DNA from: Plumapathes pennacea
Taxonomy: Eukaryota; Cnidaria; Anthozoa; Antipatharia; Myriopathidae
Direction of reading: 5' to 3'
Length of the DNA stretch: 64,000 bases
NCBI GenBank assembly: GCA_964036295.1
Contig: OZ038467.1
Location: forward strand, 12,177,670 to 12,241,669
Both the position numbers and the translations under genes were made by a program. Under the pieces are notes generated by a model that saw nothing but the letters and a program-made list of their open reading frames with translations, made no database searches and was not told the origin of the DNA. Positions 27,322-38,661 of the stretch are shown piece after piece. How positions within the stretch are numbered: the stretch's first letter is position 1; the number at the start of each line of letters is the position of its first letter.

Positions 27322-27743
27322 GTTTTGGGCGCTGCGAAGACTTTTCTACTGTAGACTTAACGTGTCCCATAAATGCTGTGGAATAAATGGTTTGCGCTTT
27401 CACTTTTTAGTCGTATTCGGTTCTCCAAAATAGTCGTATTATTGTCGTCCCCAACTTCTTGTCCGCCTTCTTCCAGTTCCTCTTCTTTTTCTTCCTCTTC
27501 CTCCTTCTCTTGTTCTTTGTCCTTCTTGTTTATTTTCTTGTTCTTTTTCTTGGTCGCCTGGAGTTCCTGTCATTTTTTTCTATTTCTATGTGTTTGGTTG
27601 GCTTCTTTTCCTTCTATTCAAACATTGAGAATACTTGGCTTCACGTGCGGAGCCAGTGGTAGAAATGTGGCGATTACAACCTAAAGTTGCTCGGCTTTTG
27701 TGTCATCTTAACACAAAAGGACTGCATACACACTGGTAAATTC

Positions 27744-27966
27744 TACCCTGTTACATACTGTGTAAAACAGGGTAAAATGTATGTAAATAAGCCACTTTTT
27801 GCTTGTAAATTGGAATCTACATGCTGTCTACCCATTTACGCAATGTGTAAATGGGTAGAGAGTATGTAAAAAGAATTTACACATGATGTAAATTATGTGT
27901 AAGTTGTGTGTAGCTTACGTGTAAAATCTTTGCTAGACATATTTACATACTATGTAACAGGGTAGC
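27744..27966. repeat. Multi-hairpin repeat
   Basis: Successive hairpins share a TTTACA/TGTAAA core: TACCCTGTTACAT...AACAGGGTA (27744-27774), CTACCCATTTAC...GTAAATGGGTAG (27827-27858), then TTTACACATGATGTAAA. A closing TATGTAACAGGGTAG at about 27952-27966 can pair with the first stem. Likely a palindromic MITE. Confidence 0.6.
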
Positions 27967-30068
27967 ATTTTTCAGTGACACCAGATGGTAAACAAAGTCC
28001 TGCATTTACATTTATCGCAGAGCACTTAGGAACACTTGTGTTTGGCACACGCTGGAGTGAACGCCAGGAGTAAAGTGATCTACTCAGGAATCGTCTGGGA
28101 GAATTGGCAGATATTTAAATTACTAGTGGTCAGTCTGCGATCGGCTGATATCTGCAAAGTGATGGTGACGGAAGGAAACCGTGGTGTTCCCTTGTGTTTC
28201 GAGAGCTAAAATACTCTTTAGGATAAAACAAAGCAGAAGTATGTTTCCGGGCATTATCGTTACTCTCTGAATGACCACGCAAACTGTCCCCCCCCCCCCC
28301 CCCCCGCAAACAAAAAACCTAGCTACGGCCCTGCAAGAGCTTTTTGAGATAAATGTAATCTGTTACCTTCAAACTCAGTCACTGAAAATAGCCCATGGAT
28401 ATTAGCATAAGCCAATGCAACTTCAGAATAATTCGGACTGTTGACAAAAAATGACTGTTTTGGCCAGCATTCCCTTTCCACTCAAATTGACGCGTCAAAT
28501 AATGTTAAAAATAGCCGAAACTGGGTAAAGGGAGAATTAGTAAAATAGGCAAAATTGAACCTTCTGTATTCTAATTAAAAAGCTATATAAGCAACTTGGT
28601 AATGCTATTGGAAAAGTATAGGTTCAGTCGCACTACACTGCATGTTTAGCTGATAATAAATAAGGGTCCAGAGATGAAAGGACGGCTTCCTGGCCGGTAT
28701 AGCCGCGGAAACTCATCGACAAATTCGTCGAACATTAAGCGCTGTTTGCAGTTGAGAAGTTGTCATTGTCATTGTTATTGTCGTTAAATTCATGCATAAG
28801 TGCTTCTTTATAAACCGACGCCGATCCATGTTCTAAAAATGCGATTTATGCTTTGGCTAACCATGGTTTACGTAGCCCGTCTAAAATTCGATTTAGCGAT
28901 AAAACAGGTCTATAAATTAGGCTTTGTTTAAAAAATCGGCCAAACGTGTCTCAGCTTTAGTCGCATTTGTTTATCTAAGATAGTCGTATTCTTATTGCCC
29001 CGATATGATACATACGGTATATTTTATCACTAATAGATAAACCGTACAGGAAAGTGTGCCAAAATTATATGTTGAAAAGTACAAGGAATCATGAAACACC
29101 GGACCAGCGTTTCAACCAGGTTATGGGGTTGTAATCTATTTTGATGTTTAGCCTGGTCTCGCTCATTGCCGCTGATTACTATCGAAGTTACCATCTATAC
29201 TGCTACCGTCCTGTACTATAGAAAACTCCTGATGTTTGCTTGATCGATGTACGTTATACACTGTCACTTATCGATCTGCAAACTGTCAATACCAAACAGG
29301 AAAGGAAGGGGTTTTTTCAGCACATTAGCAATACGCAAACATGCACGCATCGAAAATAGATAGATTTCTTGTGATTGTTCCCCATCTCGATTTTTTTTTA
29401 ATAAATTGTTCCTTATCATGAAGAAATTATCGTCAGCGTTAACTGTCTTTTCACAAATTGAGTCGAAATCACAACAGCCGAATTACAAAGCAACATATGT
29501 TGAACACATTCATGCACTGTATTCTTTCTCAGGCCACACTAGAACTCGGAAAAAGTGCTGAACAGTATGACAAGGAGTGAAGCAATTACAGAGAAGTAAG
29601 CATCAGCTTCGTCACAAGCTGCTCCAGAAATCTGGGAAGACTTTAAGTTATCTTTTTCTCGTCAGTTTACTCAATAAAATAATCTTTCTGAAGTTTTACC
29701 GGAGAACAGTCGACGGATTCGCGATGATTCTGTCGTCTTTCCTTGCCGGAAACCCAGTTGACAATGATGGAAAATCCTCTCTGTTTGGTGAACCAATAAG
29801 GTTGCTTCGAAAAAGAACAAGCCGTGGATTTGTTGTTTAGGCCTTTCCTTTATGATTCATCATAGCATATCCGCAATTATTTGATACGGTACAAGAGGAA
29901 CTTTCGAAAGCGAAGGCACTTGGTCTGAGTATATAGTAGCCATTAGGCAAATGGACACTACAACTGATTCAAGTATTTTATTCAGTAATTTATGCGTTGA
30001 TTTGTCCGAATATCAAAACTCCTAATTTCCCTTTTGATTATTACGGTGCCGGTATATATATTTTTCGA
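27967..30068. other. Non-coding region
   Basis: It includes a poly-C run (about 28288-28305). A short open stretch at 29532-29850 starts after a plausible splice acceptor but matches nothing I recognise. Confidence 0.35.
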
Positions 30069-30150
30069 AGTCGCGATTCGCGACTTCAAACTAGCAATCG
30101 CGGGCAATCGCGACTTTATACTCGCGCTCGCAACTATGAACTCGCGACTT
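30069..30150 (+). repeat. Cluster of TCGCGACTT motifs
   Basis: A perfect hairpin GAAGTCGCG-ATT-CGCGACTTC is followed by further TCGCGACTT or CTCGCGACTTT copies within 80 bases, making a CpG-rich island in AT-rich DNA. Confidence 0.6.
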
Positions 30151-30154
30151 TGAC

Positions 30155-30320
30155 TTTGAGGCTATATTACACGGGAACACGTTATATATTTCTTTGATAA
30201 AATAATTAGCCAAGTAAAAAACATCGCGCATCGCGTCAGCGTGTAATATACTCTCATCTAACACGGTTATTTAGCCAATCAGGGCGCGCGTAGAATCATA
30301 GTTATTTTATAATACTCCAT
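30155..30320. repeat. Dispersed repeat 'C', copy 1
   Basis: GAGGCTATATTACAC...GTTATATATTTCTTT and the next 150 bp match 62604-62755. Non-coding; probably a short MITE. Confidence 0.6.
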
Positions 30321-30329
30321 AAAAAAACG

Positions 30330-31353
30330 TTTTAGTTCTTCTGCGGCTACATTTTACATCACAGCTTTAGAGGATCCTTCCGAAGGTGAACAGGAAGAAG
30401 TGAGAAGATAGACGGGGAATTTTCAGCCGTTCTGAGTCGACTTGATTACAAAGAACGAGAGCACCCAACAAAGATATTTCTCAAAATACGTTAGTTTGCA
30501 CAAATGTATGGTTATTTGTCCAAAATATAGTTTATTTTCTGCTCTTTTTACGTTACTGGCAAACACAGAGGTGTTCCACACTCCCAGGAAGGCAATTCAG
30601 AATATCCGTTTCTCAGCAGAGCGGTCCCAGAAAATGTCCCAGCCAGCAACTTGATGGTGTACCACTTTGTCAGAAAATGTCAGCATTTCAAACAAAAATG
30701 TAGCCTCGATTGCAGTCTTGCTTGTTCCCATGCCTCCAGCGAGACTGGAAACGGCTATCTCTCTCCCAGAAGTCCGATTTATTTATTTTTTCCCAGCCAC
30801 CAAAAAAGCAGATAGATCTCATGCCAGCCAGGAAAGGTTGCAGTGCGGAACACATATTTTGTGGAACAGTTCCGATGGGTGCTCCTCAAAGAACAAGACT
30901 CTAAGCCGCGGTATTGCAGAATATGCAGAATAGACAATTGTAAATTCGTGGGGTTTCGACGGACGAAAGACTGACGCCGATTCAGCTGGCCCCTCCCTCT
31001 AATATGCTGCAGTCCCCTCCAAAAAGTTTGCTTTAAAGCTTAGCCGGGATGTGTTTCGACTTTTCCGAGGCTACCAAAGCAAACTGACGACATCCACAGC
31101 TACTATTAACTCTGCACTCGAAAAACGTATATTACAGCGTTTATACAACATACCTTCAAAATTGCTGGTACATTTCTAGCTTCAGCTTATCAGGACGAGG
31201 CTTACTTCATGCCACTAGCCCGAACAGTCGTCCTCTTGATGCCACAATCACAAATGAGTAACTCACTGCACGGCCGCCCGCCATTTTGTTTCGCTTGGTA
31301 GCCGCGCCCGTCAATAATCTGCCCCAGGGAGAGGAGTAAAGGGTCAATTTTAG
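30330..31353 (+). repeat. Older dispersed repeat 'A', copy 2
   Basis: It is collinear with copy 1 (1872-2183 plus 7854-8135). It lacks the Mutator-like and LTR insertions, having a single GAGGCTACC at about 31066, but it contains a hAT-like element at 30456-30885. It is cut on the right by the TIR element at 31354. Confidence 0.75.
30456..30885. mobile_element. hAT-like non-autonomous element, copy 2
   Basis: It is inverted relative to 9699-10100 and about 28 bp longer. Ends are CGAGAGCACCCAAC and GATGGGTGCTCC. The 8-bp target duplication is ACAAAGAA (30448-30455) and TCAAAGAA (30886-30893), one mismatch. Repeat A copy 1 shows the unoccupied site at about 2000. Confidence 0.8.
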
Positions 31354-32220
31354 TCGGGAAGCGAATTCCCACGTAAGGATGGTTACCCCCTCCGCAGTCT
31401 GATTATGTTATGTCAGCGGTTGCCTCTCAACAGTAATAACTGACTGACAGAAGTGCAGTAGTAAATAAACGTCACATCGAAGTGAAGTGTAAAATATCTA
31501 AGTTCCTAAAGCGTTTTATTTGAAACGTGCATACATTAATGTTTTATAGAAAATTAACCCTTCGTGTAAATTTAACAAATGCGATTAAAATTAACGTGAA
31601 GAGTTAGAGAAAAATATCCCAGAGGGGAGGGTCCCATCAATACTGCATGCGCCGCCTCAAAGACAGGGTCCTGTCGGGGGTAGTTCCGAACCGGCGACAC
31701 GAGAGCTACGAACTAGCGACGAACGACAAGGCGCTGCGAGAAGAGGTTTTTGGGGACAGGGCCTTTAACGGCTAGCTACACGTAGCTATTGATAATGAAC
31801 CGTCCAAGCCATATACATGTAAAATTCAACGTGGCCCCATCCAAAAAGCAGTAGCCGTAAACCTCTTTCGATGCGGACATTGCGCGGGTTTTGCTGTAGA
31901 AACTTGATTTCATTTTTTGCAAGGCTCGAGTAGTCGTAAGACAACTGAATTATCGCCGAGAATGGTTCATTTGAATGTTTAGTGCTTTGCTCTCTTTCAT
32001 TGTCAAGGGATTTTGCTGGTAACGGGTCATTCACACATCATCCTTTTTTTATTTACATTTTGGAGCGATGCTACCTGACACGAACACAGAAAACGGCAAA
32101 TAGAAAGAAACCATAACAGCACAAAAATTAACTCTGCTTCAAGGTTGGTTTGTTATCAATACAGTAGGGCAACCGCTGACAAAATATAATCAGACTGCGG
32201 GAGGGGGGAATTCGTTTCCC
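31354..32220. mobile_element. TIR element with 7-bp target duplication
   Basis: The ends share an inverted match of more than 50 bp (GGGAA(G/A)CGAATTCCC, then CCGCAGTCTGATTAT and GTCAGCGGTTGCC). The left arm has a 16-bp extra segment. ATTTTAG flanks both sides (31347-31353, 32221-32227). An 82-codon minus frame inside (31786-32034) resembles no transposase I know. Superfamily unresolved. Confidence 0.7.
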
Positions 32221-32657
32221 ATTTTAGACAGATAGACAGTACTGTATTATTGGTGGTACTGAAGTTACAGGAAACTGTTTACAAAAGCTTCCTAGTTAGG
32301 TTTATACAATACAGTAATTTCCCATTTACCTTGATGACCCATTCAGAACTCCATAGTAGCACCCTGTCTTCTCGTGAACAGGTTTGGCAACAGATAGAGA
32401 AACCCTGAGCCTGATTCCCTGCCCCAGGTCAAAGCCATCCAACTTTTGAATTCCACATTCTGCTTCCCTCACAGTCTTATATCCTACAACCTAAAATGGA
32501 TAGAAAGTTGTAAAACATTTTGCATGTCGCTGACAATGTATGTGACTGATACACAGTAACTGCAGGAATCGCACCAGTACTGTCAAAGATATTTTGTACG
32601 CGACCACCTCAGGAATTTGAGAAAGTTGAGAAATTGAAAATTTAGAAAACAGATATC

Positions 32658-33342
32658 TATAACCTCCCATAAACGGACACCTCCCATAAGCGGACGCGGA
32701 CACCTATTCTGAGGTCCCAATAGAAAACAAAACCTCCCGTAAGCGGACACTCAAGAGAAAATGCACATCAAGGCATCAGAAAAGGGCTTTAATTATCACT
32801 TTCTCAGCATGCGATGGATATATTATTTACACGAAAAGTACCGTAATCTCTAGACGGGAGGCCAGTTAAAATACTCAATAATCAAAGTCCTGATTGTCCA
32901 AAAACACAAGTCTGTCTCTTATTTACTATAGTCTGCTATGTCGAACTTTTCTCCTTGGGACTTCTTTATTAGCCATTCGCAAGAAAAATCTGTCTCCTTT
33001 GAACCGATACTGACAGGGCAGCAATGCGATAGCAAGATACTTGGCTCTTTGGTTTCGTGAAATACGACGGTGACTGAAGTAGCTGTGCACCTGCAAAAAC
33101 TTTGAACATGCAGGCTGAGGAGATGGACTCCATCGTTTACGTTTTTTCCGGATTTTTTTGCATTTTAGATCCGTTTCCACTCATCAAACAAGGCCATATG
33201 GCTGTGATAACTACGTTGTGATTAAACACCGGAACTGCCAATTCGTGCCCATTGTTCGCATGTTGACATGCAACCTCCCGTAAGTGGACACTTAGCGCAC
33301 ACGAGGTCCCGAAAGTGTCCGCTTACAGGAAGTTTGACTGTA
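32658..33342. mobile_element. Tc1/pogo-type TIR element of the 'GCGGACAC' kind
   Basis: The left end has repeated CTCCCATAAGCGGACACC-like motifs. The right end has GTGTCCGCTTACAGGAAGTTTGACTGTA in inverse. It resembles 16896-17338. The right end abuts the minisatellite at 33343. Confidence 0.5.
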
Positions 33343-35050
33343 AACCGGTCAATAAATCAAATAGGTTGATATATCCATTATATTGAAAGTTTAGCAGATA
33401 GACAAATCGATCAATAAAGCAAATAAGTTGATGTATCGAGCATATCGGTCAAAAAAAGGGAATAGGTTGATATCTCCATTCAATTGAAAATGTAGAAAAT
33501 AGATAAATCGGCCAATAATTCCAATAGGTTGATAAATCCATTCAATTGAAAATTTAGCAAATAAACAAATCGATCAATAAACTGAATAAGGTAATGTATC
33601 GGGCATATTGGTCAAAAAAAGGGAATAGGTTGATATATCTATTCTATTGAAAATTTAGCAAATAGACAAATCGATCAATAAACCGAAGAGGTTGATGTAT
33701 CGAGCATATCAGTCAAAAAATCAACTAAGTTGATATATCCATTCAATTGAAAATTGAGCAAGTAGACAAACCGGTCAATAAATCAAATAAGTTGATATAT
33801 CCATTCATTTGAAAAGTTAAAAAATAAACAAATCGATCAATAAACCGAATAGGTTGATGTATCGGGCATATCACCCTATAAATCAAATAGGTTGATATGT
33901 CCATTCAATTGAAAATTGAGCAAATAGACAAACCGTTCAATAAACCGAATAAGTTGATGTATCGCGCATATCCGTCAATAGGTCAAATAGGTTGACATGT
34001 CTATTTAATTGAAAATTTAGCAAATGGACAAATCGGTCAATAATTCGAATAGGTTGATATATCCATTTAATTGAAATTTTAACAAATAAACAAATCGATC
34101 AATAAACCGAATAAGTTGATGTATCGAGCATATCGGTCAATAAATCAAATAGGTTGATATAACAATTCTAATTCTGGGGCATATCGGTCATTAGATCAAA
34201 TAGGTTGATATGTCTATTTAATTGAAATTTAGCAAATGGACAAATCGGTCACAATAAATCGAATAGGTTAATATATCCGATCAATTGAAAATTTAGTAAA
34301 TAAACAAATCGATCAATAAACTGAATAAGTTGATGTATCGGGCATATCGGTCAATAGATCAAATAGGTTGATATGTCCATTCGATTGAAAATTTAGCAAA
34401 TGGACAAATCGGCCAATAATTCGAATCGGTTGATATATCCATTTAATTGAAAATTTAGCAAATAAACGAATCGATCAATAAACCGAATAAGTTGATGTAT
34501 CGAGCATATCGGTCAATAAATCAAATAGGTTGATATAACAATTCTATTGAAAGTTTAGTAAATAGACAAATCTATCAATAAACCGAATAAGTTGATGTAT
34601 CGAGCATATCAGTCAAAAAATCAAATATGTTGATATATCCATTCAGTTGAAAATTTAGAAAATCGACAAATCGGCCAATAAATCAAATAGGTTGATATAT
34701 CCATTCAATTGAAAATTTAGCAGATAGACAAATCGGCCTATCAACCGAATAAGTTGATGTATTGGACATATCAACCTTTTAATCAAATCGGTTGATATGT
34801 CCATTCAATTGAAAATTGAGCAAATAGACAAACCGGTCAATAAATCAAATAGGTCGATATATCCATTTAGTTGAAAATTTAGAAAAAAGACAAATCGGTC
34901 AATAAATCAAATAGGTTGATATATACATATAATTGAAAATAGACCAAATATACAAATCGATCAATAAACTGAATAATGTTATGTATTGGGCATATCGGTC
35001 AATAAATCAAATAGGTTGATATATCTATTCAATTGAAAATTGAGCAATTG
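33343..35050 (+). repeat. 1.7-kb mosaic minisatellite
   Basis: Two related AT-rich units are interleaved: a roughly 60-bp unit (GGTCAATAAATCAAATAGG, then TTGATATATCCATTCAATTG, AAAATTTAGCAAATAGAC) and a roughly 40-bp unit (CGATCAATAAACCGAATAAG, TTGATGTATCGGGCATAT). They occur mostly as 100-bp A+B pairs, with some 60-bp units alone. About 25 unit copies with point differences; no coding frame. Confidence 0.85.
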
Positions 35051-36485
35051 AAAACAAAATTAAAAGGATAGTTTATAATAGACTGTTATTGAAAAAATTC
35101 GACAGAGTTTGACTTCGTTTGAAATATTAACCTCCTGATTACTCATCGATAGATTTATTTCTTGGTTAATTTGTTAATTAACCACTGTCTGACAGCTGGC
35201 GGTATGAAATTGTGTATGAGGGCAGGTAATCAAAACACAAAACTCATATTCATGTTATCAATTGTTTATTGAATAACCGGAGGACTTTCGGTCCGACTTG
35301 CTGTAAGAGCTTCCGGCCTGGCGCTCCCCTGGTGAGCGATCCCATGAAGACTTTCGGACTTGCTGTAAGAACCTCCAAGATTTACTCGTCTCTTCTTAAT
35401 AAACCTGGCTGCCGTTTAGCGATGGTATGGGACAATCTTTTCATCACGGCTTAAGCTTGAGTTGAATCCGACTTCTGCTAAAGCTTTACTTCTTTCCCGA
35501 CTTGCTGAGCGAAGTAAACTCACTCCTTGATCGTTCGGTGTCTTCGAAGCTTCGCATTCCTTCCGATCCGAATGCTGATAATCGCTTTACTTCTTTCCCG
35601 ACTTGCTGAGCGAAGTTTGAGAAGACTTTGCGTTTCTTCCCATCCGAATGCTGTTAATCGCTTCACTTCGTTCCGACTTCGTTTGCCACTTTAGTCCCTC
35701 GTCCCAGCCTCTGCTTTGCTGTCAGATTCTTGTTCATACCAACTGAACGAACTTGGAAAGACAGCAATTTGGGATGCCATGGTGCTACCCGTTCGTCAAA
35801 ACTGATGCTGTGGCGCGCTGAGCAAAGTTGTCAAATGACTTAATTTTGCAGGACGCTTGAGTGCTTGCTTGAAAAGACAGGCAATGAATAGAAGCTAATT
35901 AGAATCTATTATTCATTGTGCTCCTTCCCCCATGGGCTTTTCAAGACACAATGGTGAACTCAGAACTTTTAGTGTAAAACAAAAGCGCAGGGCTTGTCTT
36001 ATATCCGTGGAGTAACTGCTTAAAATGAACGCGGGCGTGCTGTTAAAAACAATGGGAGCAGACAGCAGGCTTTGTGGGAAAAAGCGATTTATGGTCATCA
36101 CGGAGCTACAATCTTGGACAAAAGTGTTGACACATTCTCCCCTTACCCCATTCAATGTTGATAAATTAATTATTTAGCAACGATTTTCCGTCAAAGTCTT
36201 ACCGGAACTCTTCCAAATTCAAGCTACAACATTGATACGGGGAGGGGGGTGATTAAAAGCAGTTTTCTTCGGAACTGGTGACTCACAGCATGGTAGTTTT
36301 GACAAAAGTACGACATTTAAAGCATGTGTCAACACATTTTGTCCGGGATTGTAGTTTTCGTCCGAGGAGCTTGAAAGTATATCGACAGTGATTTTATGTT
36401 ACATGCACACATTTGTTTGTACGGGAAAGACAGCAATTTGGGTTACCAATAAATGTGTCCGCTTTAGAGAGGTGTCCGCTCAGAG
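35051..36485. other. Non-coding DNA with short degenerate repeats
   Basis: Between 35280 and 35680 the phrases ACTTGCTGTAAGA and CTTTCCCGACTTGCTGAGCGAAGT recur, a small degenerate tandem array. A GTGTCCGCTTTAGAGAGGTG piece at about 36455 is one end of a Tc1/pogo-like element. Confidence 0.4.
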
Positions 36486-37040
36486 AGAGAAAAAGAAACA
36501 ATGTGCGACTACAAGGATCGAGTGAACGACAAAAGTGAAATTGCTTGATAGACTTTTAATTTTAATCAGAAGGTTAATTTTACCAAACATATATTTTGTT
36601 CTTACTTTATCCAAGAAATATGTCGAGAAGAAGGAAATGGATATATCACAAAATTTTAGAAAAACTGAGAGATAGTTAGTAATAACTAAGAAAGAGAAAA
36701 ACGACGGGTCCTTCAAAGTTTGGTAGAATTCGTCGGCGGTAAAGCGCTCTTTGCACCTGATGAGCTCTAGATGTCGACATTATTGTCCTTAAGGAGCCTC
36801 CTTTGCGCGCCGAAGTCCTCGATTTACCATTATTAGGGCCTCCGAAAGTTGAAAGATGATTTAGAAATTCATTTGTATCCAATTCGTTTGAGAAGAAGGT
36901 TATTTTCTTGGCCAACAAATGCTACTTACCTATTTTGTTATTGCAAACAAAAACATTGAATTGCACCGGCAGGGCCCCCTTAAATTCACAAGTGCAACTG
37001 GGGCCTCAGGCCAGAACCTGAAAAGACTTTTTGTTGGCAA
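36486..37040. repeat. Dispersed repeat 'B', copy 2
   Basis: It matches 8219-8742 over nearly its full length, with a small extra piece (AAGGAGCCTCC at about 36790) that copy 1 lacks. Confidence 0.7.
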
Positions 37041-37406
37041 TCGGAAACACTTCTTAATTATCGCAGCAGCAGAAACCATGACCACAAAGTAGCTATTCAG
37101 GTTCAGACCGATAACGAAGTAATTAAGAAAAGAGGGCTAAGTGACACAACAGATCGCGGAAGTAAGTTACACAAGTACAAACCGACATAGCAGCTCATAC
37201 ATAAGTAAAGGCCACTTCCCGCCTTTTGTTCAGCAAAGTAAACATAAACTCGTCCAACTTTGGTTGCAAACACATTTCTCAGTCCTTTCAGCTCCGCACG
37301 CCGTGAAACCATAGTTCTCACTATTTCTCTAAAAAGAGGAAGGACAATAAGTCGACCAGTAGATATAAAAAGAAAGACAAGAACTCAAGAAGACCAAGAA
37401 AGAGAA

Positions 37407-37441
37407 GAAGAAGAAGAAGAAGAAGAAGAAGAAGAAGAAAA
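37407..37441 (+). repeat. (GAA)n microsatellite in the second GPCR's 5' region
   Basis: About eleven GAA units in a purine-rich tract. Purine-rich sequence also lies upstream of the first GPCR (about 10-60) and the GPCR pseudogene. Confidence 0.75.
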
Positions 37442-37549
37442 AGAGGAGACGAGAGCTCAACGCTAAAGCGGACAGAAAGCACAGACAATATTTTTTGCAT
37501 CATTTACCAGCGCCAGAGAATCAGAAAAGATTTCACAACGCTGTAAAAC

Positions 37550-38539
37550 ATGGATGGAACGCTAAATAACTCGACTATCGCCCAGCGACATGTCTTTGCG
37601 TGTGCCTCACAGAAGCTGAGGTGTCAAGAATGGTACAAGTCAGCCATGTTCGCTCCCATCATTGCGTTTATTGTCTTTAACGTGCTTCTGGCTTTGACAG
37701 CAGTTCTGTCCAACGGACTCGTTTTCCTTGTGTATTATAAGAACGAATCTCTTCGAAAACCCGCCAACACGATCTTGTTGAGCCTGGCCGTCACTGACTT
37801 CTTAACTGGCGCTGTCAGTCAACCACTCCTCATATACGAACAAATCCTGATGCTGACGAATTGTACAGAGCGACTTTGCACAGTTGAAAAGTTGAAACTT
37901 TTTGTTGTGTTTTTTCTTTTGGGAGCAACACTACTTAATCTTTCACTTAGCACTTTTGATCGCTATATCGCAACTTTCCATTGCTTTAGATATTTAGAAC
38001 TTGTAACCAATAGTCGAGTCACAAAAGTAGTGCTAGCTGCATGGTTGGCTTTGATCACTATCTTTACCGTCGCCGGTTTATTTTCTCTCCATTTAACGTG
38101 GATAACAGTTATTTTATTCCCCTCGAATGTTATTTTCATCAGCATTCTGTATTACAAAATCTTCAAGGAAATTCGCCGTCTCGAAGCCAATCCGTTAGTT
38201 GCAGCATACGAGACAGAAGAAATAAGAAAAGCGAGAGAACGAAAAAGTACTGAAACTGTAGGAATGATTGTAGGATTACTATTTCTCTGTTACATTCCCA
38301 TGATACTGTTTTTGCTGTTCTATCGAACGCAGCACTTTCTTTTTGGGGAAAGGATACCTCTTAGCGTTGTACTGCACAATTGGCGGCTCATCTTGGTCGC
38401 TCTTATTTTCGCTTTGTCCAACTCGTCACTCAATGTTTTTGTTTACTATTGGAAGAACAGCGAGATTCGATCAGCCATGTTGAAAGTCATCAGGCCACTA
38501 ACTCAGAGGTTTAGTAGTAATGAAGTGAACCCAGCTTAA
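37550..38539 (+). CDS. Rhodopsin-class G protein-coupled receptor, paralogue of the first
   Basis: The 329-residue intronless frame closely matches the receptor at 132-1115. It has seven membrane segments, a DRY motif after helix 3 (STFDRYIATF), NVFVY in place of NPxxY, a very short second extracellular loop, and the same N-terminus and helix-3 NCT glycosylation site. Differences concentrate in helices 4-5, the third extracellular loop and the C-terminus, where ligand contacts and trafficking signals usually lie, so the paralogues may differ in ligand or regulation. Both frames are intact, implying selection. Its purine-rich 5' flank is shared with the other copies. The MECA-like (melanocortin/adenosine) affinity is inferred from the short loop only. 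Confidence 0.9.
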   Translation: MDGTLNNSTIAQRHVFACASQKLRCQEWYKSAMFAPIIAFIVFNVLLALTAVLSNGLVFLVYYKNESLRKPANTILLSLAVTDFLTGAVSQPLLIYEQILMLTNCTERLCTVEKLKLFVVFFLLGATLLNLSLSTFDRYIATFHCFRYLELVTNSRVTKVVLAAWLALITIFTVAGLFSLHLTWITVILFPSNVIFISILYYKIFKEIRRLEANPLVAAYETEEIRKARERKSTETVGMIVGLLFLCYIPMILFLLFYRTQHFLFGERIPLSVVLHNWRLILVALIFALSNSSLNVFVYYWKNSEIRSAMLKVIRPLTQRFSSNEVNPA

Positions 38540-38661
38540 ACCTCTAGGTTAGGAAAGTGCATTGCAAAAGTGCTCGACTGAATTTTGCATATGGGAGCCT
38601 TTTTTCCTTTTTCAGGGCGAAAGTGTTTGACTAGCTTTTAAAAAATAACTGAACATGCCTG
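38540..38661. other. 3' flank of the second GPCR
   Basis: Short spacer between the receptor stop and the start of the tandem segmental duplication. No gene. Confidence 0.4.

Noticed and set aside
27373-27684. Ser/Phe/Leu-rich open frames on the plus strand
   Set aside because: They arise from the complement of the GAA-rich tract upstream of the GPCR pseudogene.
33343-35050. CRISPR-like array
   Set aside because: Units are tandem without unique spacers, the DNA is eukaryotic, and no cas genes exist.
37963-38145. Antisense open frame in the second GPCR
   Set aside because: Shadow of the receptor gene with no independent support.
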